From positions 124,001-188,000 of the forward strand of contig JALLLT010000035.1 in the NCBI GenBank assembly GCA_025266875.1: DNA of 64,000 bases. Direction: 5' to 3'. Source of the stretch: Fennellomyces sp. T-0311. Taxonomy: Eukaryota; Mucoromycota; Mucoromycetes; Mucorales; Lichtheimiaceae. Position numbers and translations under genes: made by a program. The notes beneath the pieces are model-generated. The model did not search any database, had not been told where the DNA came from, and saw only the letters and a program-made list of their open reading frames with translations. Shown piece by piece: positions 10,093 to 20,100 of this stretch; positions within the stretch are counted from its first letter, which is position 1; every line of letters begins with the position of its first letter.

Positions 10093-13000
10093 TTAATCAA
10101 TTTCATAAAAATACTGATTAATGACGGTACTATCTCTGTGGACATGTCGCCAGGCTGATTTTCGATGCGATGGTACATTTAGATCATTCCATGCTTTCTC
10201 ATGGAATGATGGGACGGGTGGCCAGGTGATCTTGATGGCTGAGCGCATTTCCAGCGAATGGTAGTGGCTAGCTACTAGATGTAAAATGTATGGTTGTGGT
10301 TTTTCACCAGACAGCGGTGGCGACAGTGGCAAATACAATAGTGGGGTATGGTGCGATGTAGTGCTGGTGGCAAAGAAGGCAATCGGCTTGCCCAATGCAT
10401 CTGCAGCCACTTGTGCCATGATATTTGCATCGAACCAATACTCGTAGGGGCAAAATTGGGTTCGTAAGTGCTCTGTCTCTGGAGTAAGACCATACTCAAG
10501 TGCTTTAATAAGCTCTTGGTACTCTCTATCTGACGATCCACATATGTACTTTCTGTAGATCTCAGCATTGGCTTTTGTAGTCAAGAGCATTTTTTCCTTC
10601 ACTTCCATGAAGCGATTCTGGTCAAGGTAATGCTGGGCTGCAAGTGCCCGCCATCCACACCAGCCGTCAGCACGAACCGAAATGATGCCGGCAATGGCAT
10701 TGCGCGGTATACGTTCATGGACCCAACTAATAAACCGAAAAGTTTAGTTTCCGCGAAAACTTCAATAAATTCTTATTCACCTTGGTATAGGAATCGACAT
10801 CTCTTTTCTGTAACTTCTTCTTTTGGGCCAAAGCTCAAGTTCATCAGCCTCCGTCTGTTTTCTTCGCTTCTTCGGAATTACGAGAATATCCGACTCTCGA
10901 GTCGTGTCGTCGCTCTTCATTGTCTTTTTTTTCTCCAATGCCTCTTGCTTCTCTCGACGCTCTGCATTTTCAAATGTAGAGGGTAGTCTACCGCATTTTG
11001 TACCCTTCGGTCTACCTTTTGTGATAACGTGCTCCGGAAAGCGTAGATCTTCAAGATTAGCAGGCTTAAAATTCTCTACAAGGTTTTGAAGAGCGGCATT
11101 GAGATCTATACGCTGCTGACTATCGTTCAGATTCTGATAGAGCACCCCAAGGGAGTTCATTGTCTCAGCAAAAGCTGCGTCTATTTCCACTTTGTCGACA
11201 TCCGAAACTGGAAGCGCGTTGACAATTGCTAGCAAGGATAAGGATGGTTAGATTATCCGTCATAATATTGAAGAAATTAATTTGATATAATACCTGTGGG
11301 CACTTCCAGAAACCATCTTCTGTCAATGATACTCGGAGAGATAGGTTCTTCTTTTCCAGATGGCAGCATATGTTGGCACGGCAGAAGATAATTGATACGC
11401 ATTGCACAATCACAGCCGTTAGTCAGCGCGTCTTGTCGGTCGGCTTCATCGAGGGCCCAGCTCTCGTACAGCGCTTTTTGTATGCGACGGATTGCGAAGT
11501 GACAGATAGTACCTTCTAGAGGATGTAATATACGACGCATATCCTTGTCAATGTAATTGCTTTCCCCTTTAAAGGGCAGAAAACTTAATTTCTCTCTGTT
11601 GGCGCTATACTTCTCAGAGAAATCCTTCGCAAATAGAAAGCGGATATTAGCAAGTTACGCACAAGTACGGTATATCGAACTATACGTTTTTGCGCAAATA
11701 TATATGAATTGCGTTGAAAAGTTTTCTGAGCCGACCAGGTGTACTTAGGATTTGCTTGATGCTCCAGTGTGCCCCTTCAATACGCTGAGTTGTGCGCGCG
11801 CCGAGGTGAGCATGTTTTTCGACCCAAGCACCAGCCCACCGTTCCTTATAAGTCTCTAAGCTATTATACTTTGAGTTAATGATATAATTCAAGCACCTTG
11901 TAGACGTGTATACCCATCTATATAGGCATTTAGCTCTTTTGACTTCTTAGTATTGCGAACAAGCTTTCTGTAAGTAGCAACTGAATCATAGAAATCCTTG
12001 GTATCACGATTCCATAGCATGGAGTTGATGGCATCTGAGAGCTCGGCATAATCATCAGAATCGCGGTCGAAACATCCGGATACATGGCTTTCAAAGTTCT
12101 TTTTTATATGCCATGCGCACAAAGTATGGGGAATATTTGGGTACACCGTGCGCAGAGCTGCACCAAGTGCCTTATCGTCATCTGTAACGAATATACCAGG
12201 CTTGATCGTACCTTGACCAAAAACTACGGTTTGTAGCTGCCTGAGCATCCATTCGTAAGAGGGCTCTTTCTCGTTCGTAATCACAGCTGATCCGATATAA
12301 AATGATCGTAGTGGATTTGACGATTGAGTGGATGAAACGTTGTCGATTCCAACGATATTAACCAGTGGCATTTTGTTAATTGTTGTTTTGTACGTCGCAT
12401 CAATAATAACAACATGAGGAAACCGCCTGGCTCGTTGGATGCTTGTTTCATGCGTAGTAAAAAGCTTATCAATGATGCCATTGACTTGGGTGTAGCGCAT
12501 TTCATAGCCGTGGCTTAAGAGAAAGTCATGTAAAGCAAGCGCTTCAGAACCCTTCATTTCCTCTTTCGCCACTTCTTCTCGGATTTTATACACGTCTTTT
12601 GCAATAAGCGTCTGTTCTCCATTCAGATCGGTGGTTTGACGCATAATTTGGGCAGGTGTCAGCATATTTTGCGACATCTCGATGACTTGAGCCCTTTTCT
12701 GGGGATCATTGTTGCGGTATTCGTGATAAGTCCTTTCATCAGTTGCCAGAGGATGCGAATGCTCAGAACAGGTAATAGATGCAGTCCAATAACCATCCTT
12801 TTTGTTCAAAGATGCATAAACCGTCCAGGGGCATTCCAGCTTCGTCGAGGCGCGGATGGGGTTCCTTTTCACAACACCATTACGACATTTATGGAAACCT
12901 TTCTTTACGTCCTATACAGAATGTAAGTAAAATATCTTATCTTAACCCATTCGTGCCGTGTATAACAACCGTAAGGTTCACCATATCATTAATATCATTT

Positions 13001-13347
13001 GAAACACTTCCATCATCAACAGTATTATCTTCATCTTCATCCAAAATAAACACATGTATTCGAATAAGTCTTTTTATGATCGTTGCAACTAAATCATTGT
13101 CTCCAGTGGGAATCTCACCTTTGTCGGTCTTTTCATCACGGTGTCCTCGATACTCACCACCGTGCTTGCAAATAAACGTCGTTTTCACCGTTCCGTTTTT
13201 AGGATTCAAACTGCTTTTTCCAATCTTCACCGGGAATTTTTTATCCGCAAAGATCAAAAGATCATCGAGAATCTGATCCCGAGATTTGTACTTTTTTTCG
13301 CTAATTGTTTGGATAGTGATTTGCTCCATTGGAATGTTCAGGTACAA
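10093..13347 (-). CDS. MULE transposase with N-terminal zinc region, SWIM finger and C-terminal OTU domain
   Basis: Multi-exon gene. First exon (from 13347 or the ATG at 13329) begins MEQITIQTISEKKYKSR and holds FICKHGGEYRGHRD. The next exon has ECPWTVYASLNKKDGYWTAS followed by CSEHSHPLA, a FAR1/WRKY-GCM1-type zinc-binding region. The transposase core shows VVIIDATYKTTINKMPLVNI (first D), GIFVTDDDKALGAAL (second D) and TTQRIEGAHWSIK (E). A SWIM finger reads CDCAMRINYLLPCQHML. Then comes the basic segment KGRPKGTKCGRLPS. After a short intron (about 10726-10785) the same frame continues into an OTU cysteine-protease-like domain: VRADGWCGWRALAAQHYL (Asp, Cys) and HLVASHYHSLEM (His), ending at 10093. 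All catalytic positions of both enzymes are present. Junctions around 12900-13120 are not resolved. Confidence 0.8.
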
Positions 13348-13354
13348 TAAATGT

Positions 13355-13500
13355 TTTGGCAGGATATGGGGTGCGCAAGGTTAGCTGGTAAAATACGCAC
13401 TGGGGCGCGCAAGGTTATCTTTCATACTCAGCAATTTGTTAAAGTGCCTGGCTAACTGGGGCGCGCGAGGTGAAATATTGGGGCGCGCGAGGTAATTCCC
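13355..13500 (-). repeat. Right terminal inverted repeat of the MULE
   Basis: Contains TGGGGTGCGCAAGGTTAGC, TGGGGCGCGCAAGGTTATC and two GGGGCGCGCGAGGT units, ending GGTAATTCCC directly before the TACGAAAA duplication. Confidence 0.85.
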
Positions 13501-13508
13501 TACGAAAA

Positions 13509-14145
13509 AGACATACTTTAACCGAGAACAACTTTACGTCAATCTTATACTGGTGGCCGAAGAGGATGGCTATACTGTAAGCATTGACTCCAGCAATTTG
13601 AACACTCAAAACATGGTGACTACGAATTTTATTTGTGGCCATGGTGGTAAAGCTCGAGGCCCACCGTAATAAGAGCCAAACAGCCATCCTAAATGATAAG
13701 GTCTCATATAAGAACAAGAAAACGGTACTGATATAAGATAAAAGTACCTATAACGCCATGACTTGTATGTGCCTTTTTATATTAAATATTTTACTAAAGT
13801 GACTAGGTATCCACAACATGATTATGGCTTATGCATCATTTACGCTTGTCTAATGATTGACAACAGGTTACCTTAATTTTCCGATCTACTGCCACATCCA
13901 TGTCTTGACATGCGTTTATCGTAATAATCTTGCGTATCTTAGTGAAACCCACATAACCCTGGTTACCACAGCAGTTCATGTGCCTTACGGCCATGTCAAT
14001 GATCCAACCCCTCGAGAATAAGCTTTTATTATTTAAAGTGATGATTCAACATATGAAATAAAGCAGTCATTACTTGAGTCTCGTCACTTACCTGCCTCTT
14101 TGAATTGTTGAATAGCACACCAAGCACAGCAATTGAAGCTCCATT
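13509..14145. other. Non-coding gap between MULE and DIRS element
   Basis: No gene seen. Bases 13807-13873 match, in inverted orientation, bases 46014-46077 (see that repeat). An open frame on the minus strand at 13439-13717 runs through the MULE terminus and has no recognisable domain. Confidence 0.45.
13807..13873. repeat. Dispersed repeat, inverted partner at 46014-46077
   Basis: Core ATCCACAACATGATTATGG followed by a TGCATCATTTAC block and TTGACAACAGGTTA. The same stretch, about 85-90% identical by eye, occurs on the opposite strand between the second pogo element and the CACTA element. Identity of the family unknown. Confidence 0.6.
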
Positions 14146-14202
14146 ATGTATCATTTCGCCGAGGCCGCAGGCTGAAGGCTTCATTTCATTATTCGAGTAA
14201 GG

Positions 14203-14289
14203 TGGATCCAGTGATTGTGTTACCATCTTTCCATTTTTATTCGAGAGAAAATAAATATGCGTTACAGTATACAATAAACTACATCATCT
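14203..14289 (+). repeat. Left inverted terminal repeat of the DIRS element
   Basis: Starts TGGATCCAGTGATTGTG and ends ACATCATCT. It matches the complement of 24235-24321 almost base for base. The unique outer extension reaches about 14146 (ATGTATCATTTCGCC). Confidence 0.85.

Positions 14290-14292
<3 letters not shown>

Positions 14293-14336
<44 letters not shown>
14293..14336. repeat. GA dinucleotide microsatellite
   Basis: About 22 uninterrupted AG units between the left terminal repeat and the internal complementary region of the DIRS element. Confidence 0.95.
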
Positions 14337-14340
<4 letters not shown>

Positions 14341-14359
14341 TGTGGGGTGGAAGGCAGCC

Positions 14360-14465
14360 AATCACTGGATCCACCTTACTCGAATAATGAAATGAAGCCT
14401 TCGGCCTGCGGCCTCGGCGAAATGATACATTATTCTTCGTTGAGCAGTGGATCCAGTGATTGTGA
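14360..14465. repeat. Internal complementary region of the DIRS element
   Basis: 14360-14430 is the complement of the left outer extension (one mismatch seen, in GCCTTCGGCC). 14430-14465 is the complement of the right outer extension (two mismatches, GAGCAGTGG versus GAGTGGTGG). The two meet at ATACATTATTCTTC. This is the template that lets a DIRS element regenerate its ends from a circular intermediate. Confidence 0.85.
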
Positions 14466-15344
14466 ATCCAGAGAACGTGAGGTGGAGCCTTGAGGTTCAT
14501 GGAGCGCCAAGGTAGTAAAGCTGGATCGGGTCTCTCGTGACAAATGATAAAAGTTGTTGAAAACGGCCTCGGAGGACCAGTTGCCATGAGCTACCACATC
14601 ATCAATGGTAGCGCCAGCGCGTACAGCCCGGGTCGAACCCAATGCGCGAGGTTTGATGGGTCTGGCGCCAGATGCATGCGGAATAAGGACCATAATCTTC
14701 TGAATATGCTTGCTGATGGCTTGAGACTGGACGTGCTTGGAATAGTTGTTGAGATTACGAAGTAGATAGTGAATGTTGACTTCGGAGAGAGTTGGATGGC
14801 GTGCAATACATGGTTGCATGGCAATGCGGTTAATGTATGTGCATAGGGTGTGGACCGGGCACAGAAGCTGGTCGGGATGGGGCACGATGAGGACGTCCTT
14901 GATGATCCGTTCGCCAGCGCGTGTCTCCTTAGGGCAAACTACCAGAAGCTTTGTGGAATCCGTTGCTGATTGAGGCAGGGTAGACTTGTCCATGTCGATT
15001 CATTCGATATCCGAGGGTCACATAAAGCTGCATAGACCGAGAAGCCAAGCCAACTTGTGTGTGAGAAGTGCTGATTCGAGGTGCTCGTTAGGTCCAATTT
15101 GATGAAAATACTTGAGAATTGGGGAAATATTAAGGGGGCCAGACAGTGCTGGGCGGAGTGTCATGGCTTTCAAGGATTGGAAGTATACATTGTAAAGCCA
15201 GGAATTGACAATGGGCTCCTTGTCATCGAAGAGTTCCAAGATGGCGGAACGATAGTTTTCAATGGTCGAAGTCTTCCAGTGAAGATGGGTGCGGCCATGC
15301 GCCAAGAAGTTTATAAGATTTTCGGGGGTGGGATCCATGGGCAC
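14430..15344 (-). pseudogene. DIRS tyrosine recombinase, broken by two TGA codons
   Basis: N-terminal part: ENLINFLAHGRTHLHW and STIENYRSAILELF (SAM-like DNA-binding half). Catalytic half: AVRAGATIDDVVAHGNWSSE then VFNNFYHLSRETRSS, with the terminal tyrosine in NFYHL. Between the halves the frame reads LCSFM-stop-PSDIE-stop-IDMDKS near 14995-15025. Both stops are TGA where DIRS recombinases usually have arginine (RPSDI...RI), so each is explained by one CGA to TGA transition, and the first removes the catalytic arginine. The end of the frame overlaps the internal complementary region, as is normal for DIRS. Confidence 0.8.
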
Positions 15345-15439
15345 AACATGGCGCTCCTCACATCAGGCAATGTAGCGATCTTGGATGGCTTTGTATTGTT
15401 GTTGTCCCTAGATATGGTCGGGATGGAGAACTAGGTCGA

Positions 15440-16651
15440 TCACCTCTTGGCCCGCACCTGCAGTGGTGAGTCGTCGCATCTTATGTTCCATGCGGCCAGC
15501 AACCAATGAGGGTTCTTGTTGAGGACGTTTGTTGCTTGACCAGGTGCTGGCAGGACGGCTGAATGTGGGATCTTGAGAGGTTTCATTTTCGTGAGTTGCT
15601 GAAGGGTTGGAAACCAAATCGCTGAGGTCCACCAAGGTGTGATTATTGTTGCCGTCACCCACTCGTGTTGTATCTTTGCCAGGATCGCCGGAATAAGGTT
15701 CCAAGGAGGACAAAGGTAAACGCGTCCCAGGTGGGTCCAGCTGATGCCCAGAGTATCCACTGCCATCGCCTTCGGGTCCCATTTCCATGTCACATAGGTC
15801 GGTAGCTGTGTGTTCGATGGATGTGCAAACAGGTCCACTTGGTGAGGGCCCCACTTCGATCCAGATGTCAGAAGTAAGTAGTTGCTATGCGCCATTCGAG
15901 CTGTGTTGTAAGTTGGCGTGATGGTGCATCCGCCGGGTTGAATGGTGAAGGCACGTATATCAGTTGGATGTGTGTGTTGGTTGTGAGACAAAAATGCCAT
16001 ATATGGCGAGCGAGTTCCATGAGTGTCGGTGATCTTGTGCCGCCAAACTTGTTGATATAGGCGATGGTCGTAGTGTTGTTGCAATAGATCCGAATCCGTT
16101 GTCCACATAGTGTCAGTAACCATACTGCTTTCCAGATGACGCGTAGTTCTTTCCAATTGATATGCTGAGCTGCTTCCTTCAGAGTCCAGCGTCCATTCCA
16201 AGAATGCGAGCCATCCACTATCCCCCACGCTTCGTCAGATGCATCCATGAACACTTCCTTCTGCGGGGTCTGTGGTAAAAAGCTCTGGCCGTTCCATGTT
16301 GATAATTGTTCCTTCCACCAAAGAAGTTCGTTGAGGGCGTGAATGTTGAGCTGGATGGTCGATGTCCATGATTGAGTTGTCTGAAACGCCAAGTTCTTTG
16401 CGGCCAGAAGGTGTCGAGTCTGAAGCCGAGCTGGAAAAACTGCAAGTGCCATTGCTTGGGCCTTGCCGATGAAGGCGGCCAGATGACGAGTTGTGCACTG
16501 CGGCTTGTGAAGCAAGTGGGTTGCTTCGCGTCGTAGGTCGTGGATCTTGTGAGTGGGGACAGATAGGGTCATGTTGCGGGTGTTGATCTGAAAACCGAGG
16601 TGTTCAATCTCCTGAGTAGGTGTGAGAAGTGATTTGTTGTGATTTATCAGA
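15440..16651 (-). pseudogene. DIRS RT C-terminus, RNase H and DIRS-specific methylase-like domain
   Basis: Continues the reverse transcriptase after the Gypsy insertion (FLINHNKSLLTPTQEIEHLGF). RNase H follows: VFMDASDEAWGIV, NWKELRVIWKAVWLL, and the end FNPADAPSRQL. Another frame then carries YVTWKWDPKAMAVDTLGISW and VYLCPPWNLIPAILAKI, the PPW-containing segment found after RNase H in DIRS elements and often compared with adenine methylases. The change of frame near 15870-16230 indicates at least one frameshift. Confidence 0.75.
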
Positions 16652-16656
16652 AACCC

Positions 16657-17071
16657 TGTTGTATCCAACATGAACATAATCACTGATCAGTATCTCGGAA
16701 CGGTTATCTCTCACTTTCCTTTTTGGTAAAACTCACTCATGCAGACATATCTTCCATATCCGGCATATTGTCATAGACGTTATCATGAACGCGTGTCAAC
16801 AGCTATCACTTAGCTTATCGTTATCCGTTATGGACCGGCTCCATAACGATAGACATCACTCGTTTCTCAATAACACCCCAACATGACATACGTAATGGAT
16901 ATACAGGTATAATCATGATATGACCTTGGATAACATCGGTAATAGGAAGTCCCATCCATGATAAGCATTTAATATAAATAGAGCGAACTCTTCATCAATA
17001 AACTACAGTTTTCTGAGTCTCGTTGACTTCTATTGTCCCTTTTCGATACTCGCTACTTCGCTCTTATCTCA
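16657..17071 (+). repeat. 5' LTR of the Gypsy chromovirus
   Basis: Has TATAAATAG about 90 bases before its end and AATAAA shortly after, placing the start and end of the R region. A strong palindrome CGTTATGGA-CCGGC-TCCATAACG lies in the middle (about 16822-16846). No obvious tRNA-primer site follows; the next bases are TTTTTTTCAACG, so the priming mode is unclear. Confidence 0.95.
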
Positions 17072-17116
17072 TTTTTTTCAACGTTACTTCGTTACCTGTT
17101 ATTACCTTACCTTATC

Positions 17117-20100
17117 ATGTCTCAACAATCGAACGTTACTACTCCTGTTGGTTCCGCTCAAGGTTCTCCTGCTGGTTCTCCTGCTGGTTCCGTGGCTAGC
17201 ACACCAATCCAAGTAATGACGCCTCCTAGTCCTACGCCTGAAATCTCCATTCCCAATGGTCAAGAAGACATGGTGATGTCTGAAGTCCGATCCCTTGGTT
17301 CTGCTCCTCCGGCTGTTGGCTCCGTTCAAGATCCAATGCATCGATCCATGTTAGGTTCAGATGGACATGCTGGTTCTGCCGTTTCGATGTCGCCTCTAAA
17401 GGTTTCGCATTTGGCAATCCAAAGAGCAACTGAGAATATGTCTTTGTTGGGTAGAAGACTGGCACAAGAACAATTGGCTGAGAATGAGTTCAACACCGTG
17501 CTTGCACAGTATGAGCTTGCATCCCGTGGCTTGAATGCTTTGATGTCAGGTCATCAACAGATTCTGCAATCGCAGTCGCCTTCCGCTTCCGCTTCCGTCT
17601 CTGTCGAACGTCCTTCAGGTACCTCGCGTAGCTCGATTGTACCAGCCGATTTGCCGCTTCTGCAGTGGACAGGCAACATCTTTGATAAGTCGAGAACTAC
17701 GTTTTCGTCCGTACAAGAATGCCTTGATCGGTTTGAAGACATCGTAGAGTCATACTCTCAAGATTTGGATTCCTCGTGGTGCCGTTTGCTTCCTCGCATG
17801 CTATCTCCCGATCAACGCTCCTGGTTTGTGGATCACTTGAAACCACATGGACACCTCCCCTGGGCCTTTGCCAAGAAGACCATCATTAGCAAGTATGGTA
17901 TCCAAGATGCCGAGCGCCAAGCCCAAGCAACCCAAGCCTTATTCAACTTGCGGATGAACCGGGATGAGTCGGTAGAACGGTACACTGACCGTTTTCACAA
18001 GATTCGTCGTGAAGCTGGCCTCGAGGATAGCCGCGTAGTGGCCGCGTTGTTTGTCAACTCTTTGTTGCCAGAGTTGTCCCAGCACGTCAGTTTGGGTCAA
18101 GCCCATTTGCCCGCTGACAGGCGCGAGTCCACCGATCAAGCCGCGAATTTGGCGCGCACATTATATAGCAAGGTGGTGCTATCAAGACACGATCCGCGCG
18201 TAGCAGCTTTAGAAGCCTCCGTGAACTTGGCAAGTTCGTCGTCGTCTGCTGGTGGGTCTGGTTCGTCTGGTGCTGGTGGCTCCCCCAAAGCCAAGGACAA
18301 GAAAAAGGCTGCCGATAGCAAGTTTTGCCGCCTTCATGGCAAGGGAAAGCATTCAACCGATGAGTGCAGGCAAGTTGCGTCTCTCAGGACGAATGGCACT
18401 TCTGGTGGTAAAGTGTCAAAGCATTCGGGTTCGTCGTCGTCGTCTTCGGTGTCGTCTTCTGGCAGTGCGTCGTCTTCTGGCAAAAAGTGCTATAAGTGCT
18501 CAATGCCTTGGTCTCGAGGACATACGTGTTCACCTGTGAACCACATGGCCATACGATCAGCGACTCGTACTTTGTCAGAAACAGACAACACACCCCCAGT
18601 CACGCCGACTTCTCGTCGCACAACTGCTGCTCCCACGCCTCCTACTGGTTCAGGTACCCCGGTATCTACCGATCCCTCTTCGTTGCCTCCAACTGCTGTT
18701 ACCACAGCAATGGATACTTCGGCCGCGCCTCCATCCGAGGACATTGATATGACTGAGCTTGAGGATGCCCTCAACGATGCCTGTTCTGATTGTAAGTCAT
18801 CACGCGATTTTACTCGTCGTACATACCGGAACACTAAAGCTTTTTATACTTGTGTTACTATACAGAAAAGGAATTGCTTTGCTTTCGTGGACTGTGGCGC
18901 CACATTCAGCGCGATTACACCTTCTTTCTGCTCTCTCTTGGGTCTTTCTGTGGTTCCTGCAACAGGGAAGATTGGCATGGCTGCTCCCGGTCTCGGGATA
19001 GAAAGAGTTGGCACAACACAAATAAAGCTTGAACACAATGGATACATTGCTGATGCACATACTTTTGAAGTGATGGATATTAACGCTGACGCTGACATTT
19101 CAATTGGCGCTGATCTTATGACGTCTATTGGGATATATATGAAAGGCTTAGCTCATTGCTGGCACAAGTCTTCTCGTCCGTTACCGCCTCCACCCGTTAC
19201 TTTACTCAAAGCTAATGATGCACCTGCTGGAACACCAGAAGAACACTCTCAGTTTCTTGCAGCAATTCAACCATTACTTGACGAAAATGCGAACATTCCT
19301 GCTGACTCATACTGTCCTATTCCTGAGGCAGTTGTTGAGCTTCACACACCTGAAGGAAAAGTCGTAAACCGTCGCCAATACCGGCTGCCTAACAACATTA
19401 TACCAGCACTTCGTGAGCACATACAGAAATGGCTTGACGATGGTGTAATTCAAAAGGCTCCGCCTGGTTGCACATGGAATTCACCACTTACGTTTACACC
19501 GAAGCGCGATTCGGCTGGAAACATCAAGGGAATTCGTCCATGTCTTGACATACGTGGGGTCAATGCCTCGCTAACGAATGACGATAAGTACCCTTTGCCG
19601 CTTATCAAGGATATATACAAAAAGATTGGCAATGCTCCATACTTATCAGTATTGGATGTACAAGCCGCATTTCACTCACTGTTAATCCGAGAAGATCACA
19701 GGCATAAAACATGCTTCACCTTTGACGATAAACAATACTGCTTCGTACGATCACCTTTTGGAATCAAACACGTTAGCTCAGTATGGATGAGAGTCCTACA
19801 TACTGTCACGGATGGTCTTGAAGGAGTTGTTTCCTATGCGGATGACATTGTCTGTTGGGGAAATACGTATGAACAACATTTGGAAAGAGTCCAGAAGCTT
19901 ATACGTCGATTGACTGAATTCAACCTACGAATCAACATTGACAAAGCACAGTTCCATCAAAGATGTGTCAATTTACTTGGGTATTGTATCCAGGATGGCA
20001 TGATTGCTCCTGATCCGAGGAAAGTATCCAACGTGATGGAATGGGAACAGCCCAAAACAGGCCGTGATGTTATGTCATTCCTTGGTCTAGCTGGATTTTT

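Larger units (their letters stand above)
9758..13500 (-). mobile_element. Complete-looking MULE (Mutator-like element) with OTU-bearing transposase
   Basis: A 3743-bp element bounded by the 8-bp direct duplication TACGAAAA (9750-9757 and 13501-13508). The ends are inverted: GGGAATTACCTCGCGC at the left and its complement GCGCGAGGTAATTCCC at the right. The terminal region is about 140 bp and made of repeated CGCGCCCC-AG units. An 8-bp duplication and long repeat-rich inverted termini are MULE hallmarks. It carries one multi-exon gene on the minus strand that looks open. This could be a recently active copy. Confidence 0.88.

Noticed and set aside
10093..10725. OTU protease as a separate host gene
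   Set aside because: It lies inside the MULE termini, on the same strand and in frame with the transposase across a short intron.
14293..14336. GA microsatellite as a regulatory GAGA element
   Set aside because: It lies between DIRS terminal structures with no promoter context; simple slippage explains it.
17033..17116. N-terminal extension of the chromovirus polyprotein from the ATG at 17033
   Set aside because: This ATG is inside the 5' LTR; the ATG at 17117 lies 45 bases after it and starts a typical Gag N-terminus.
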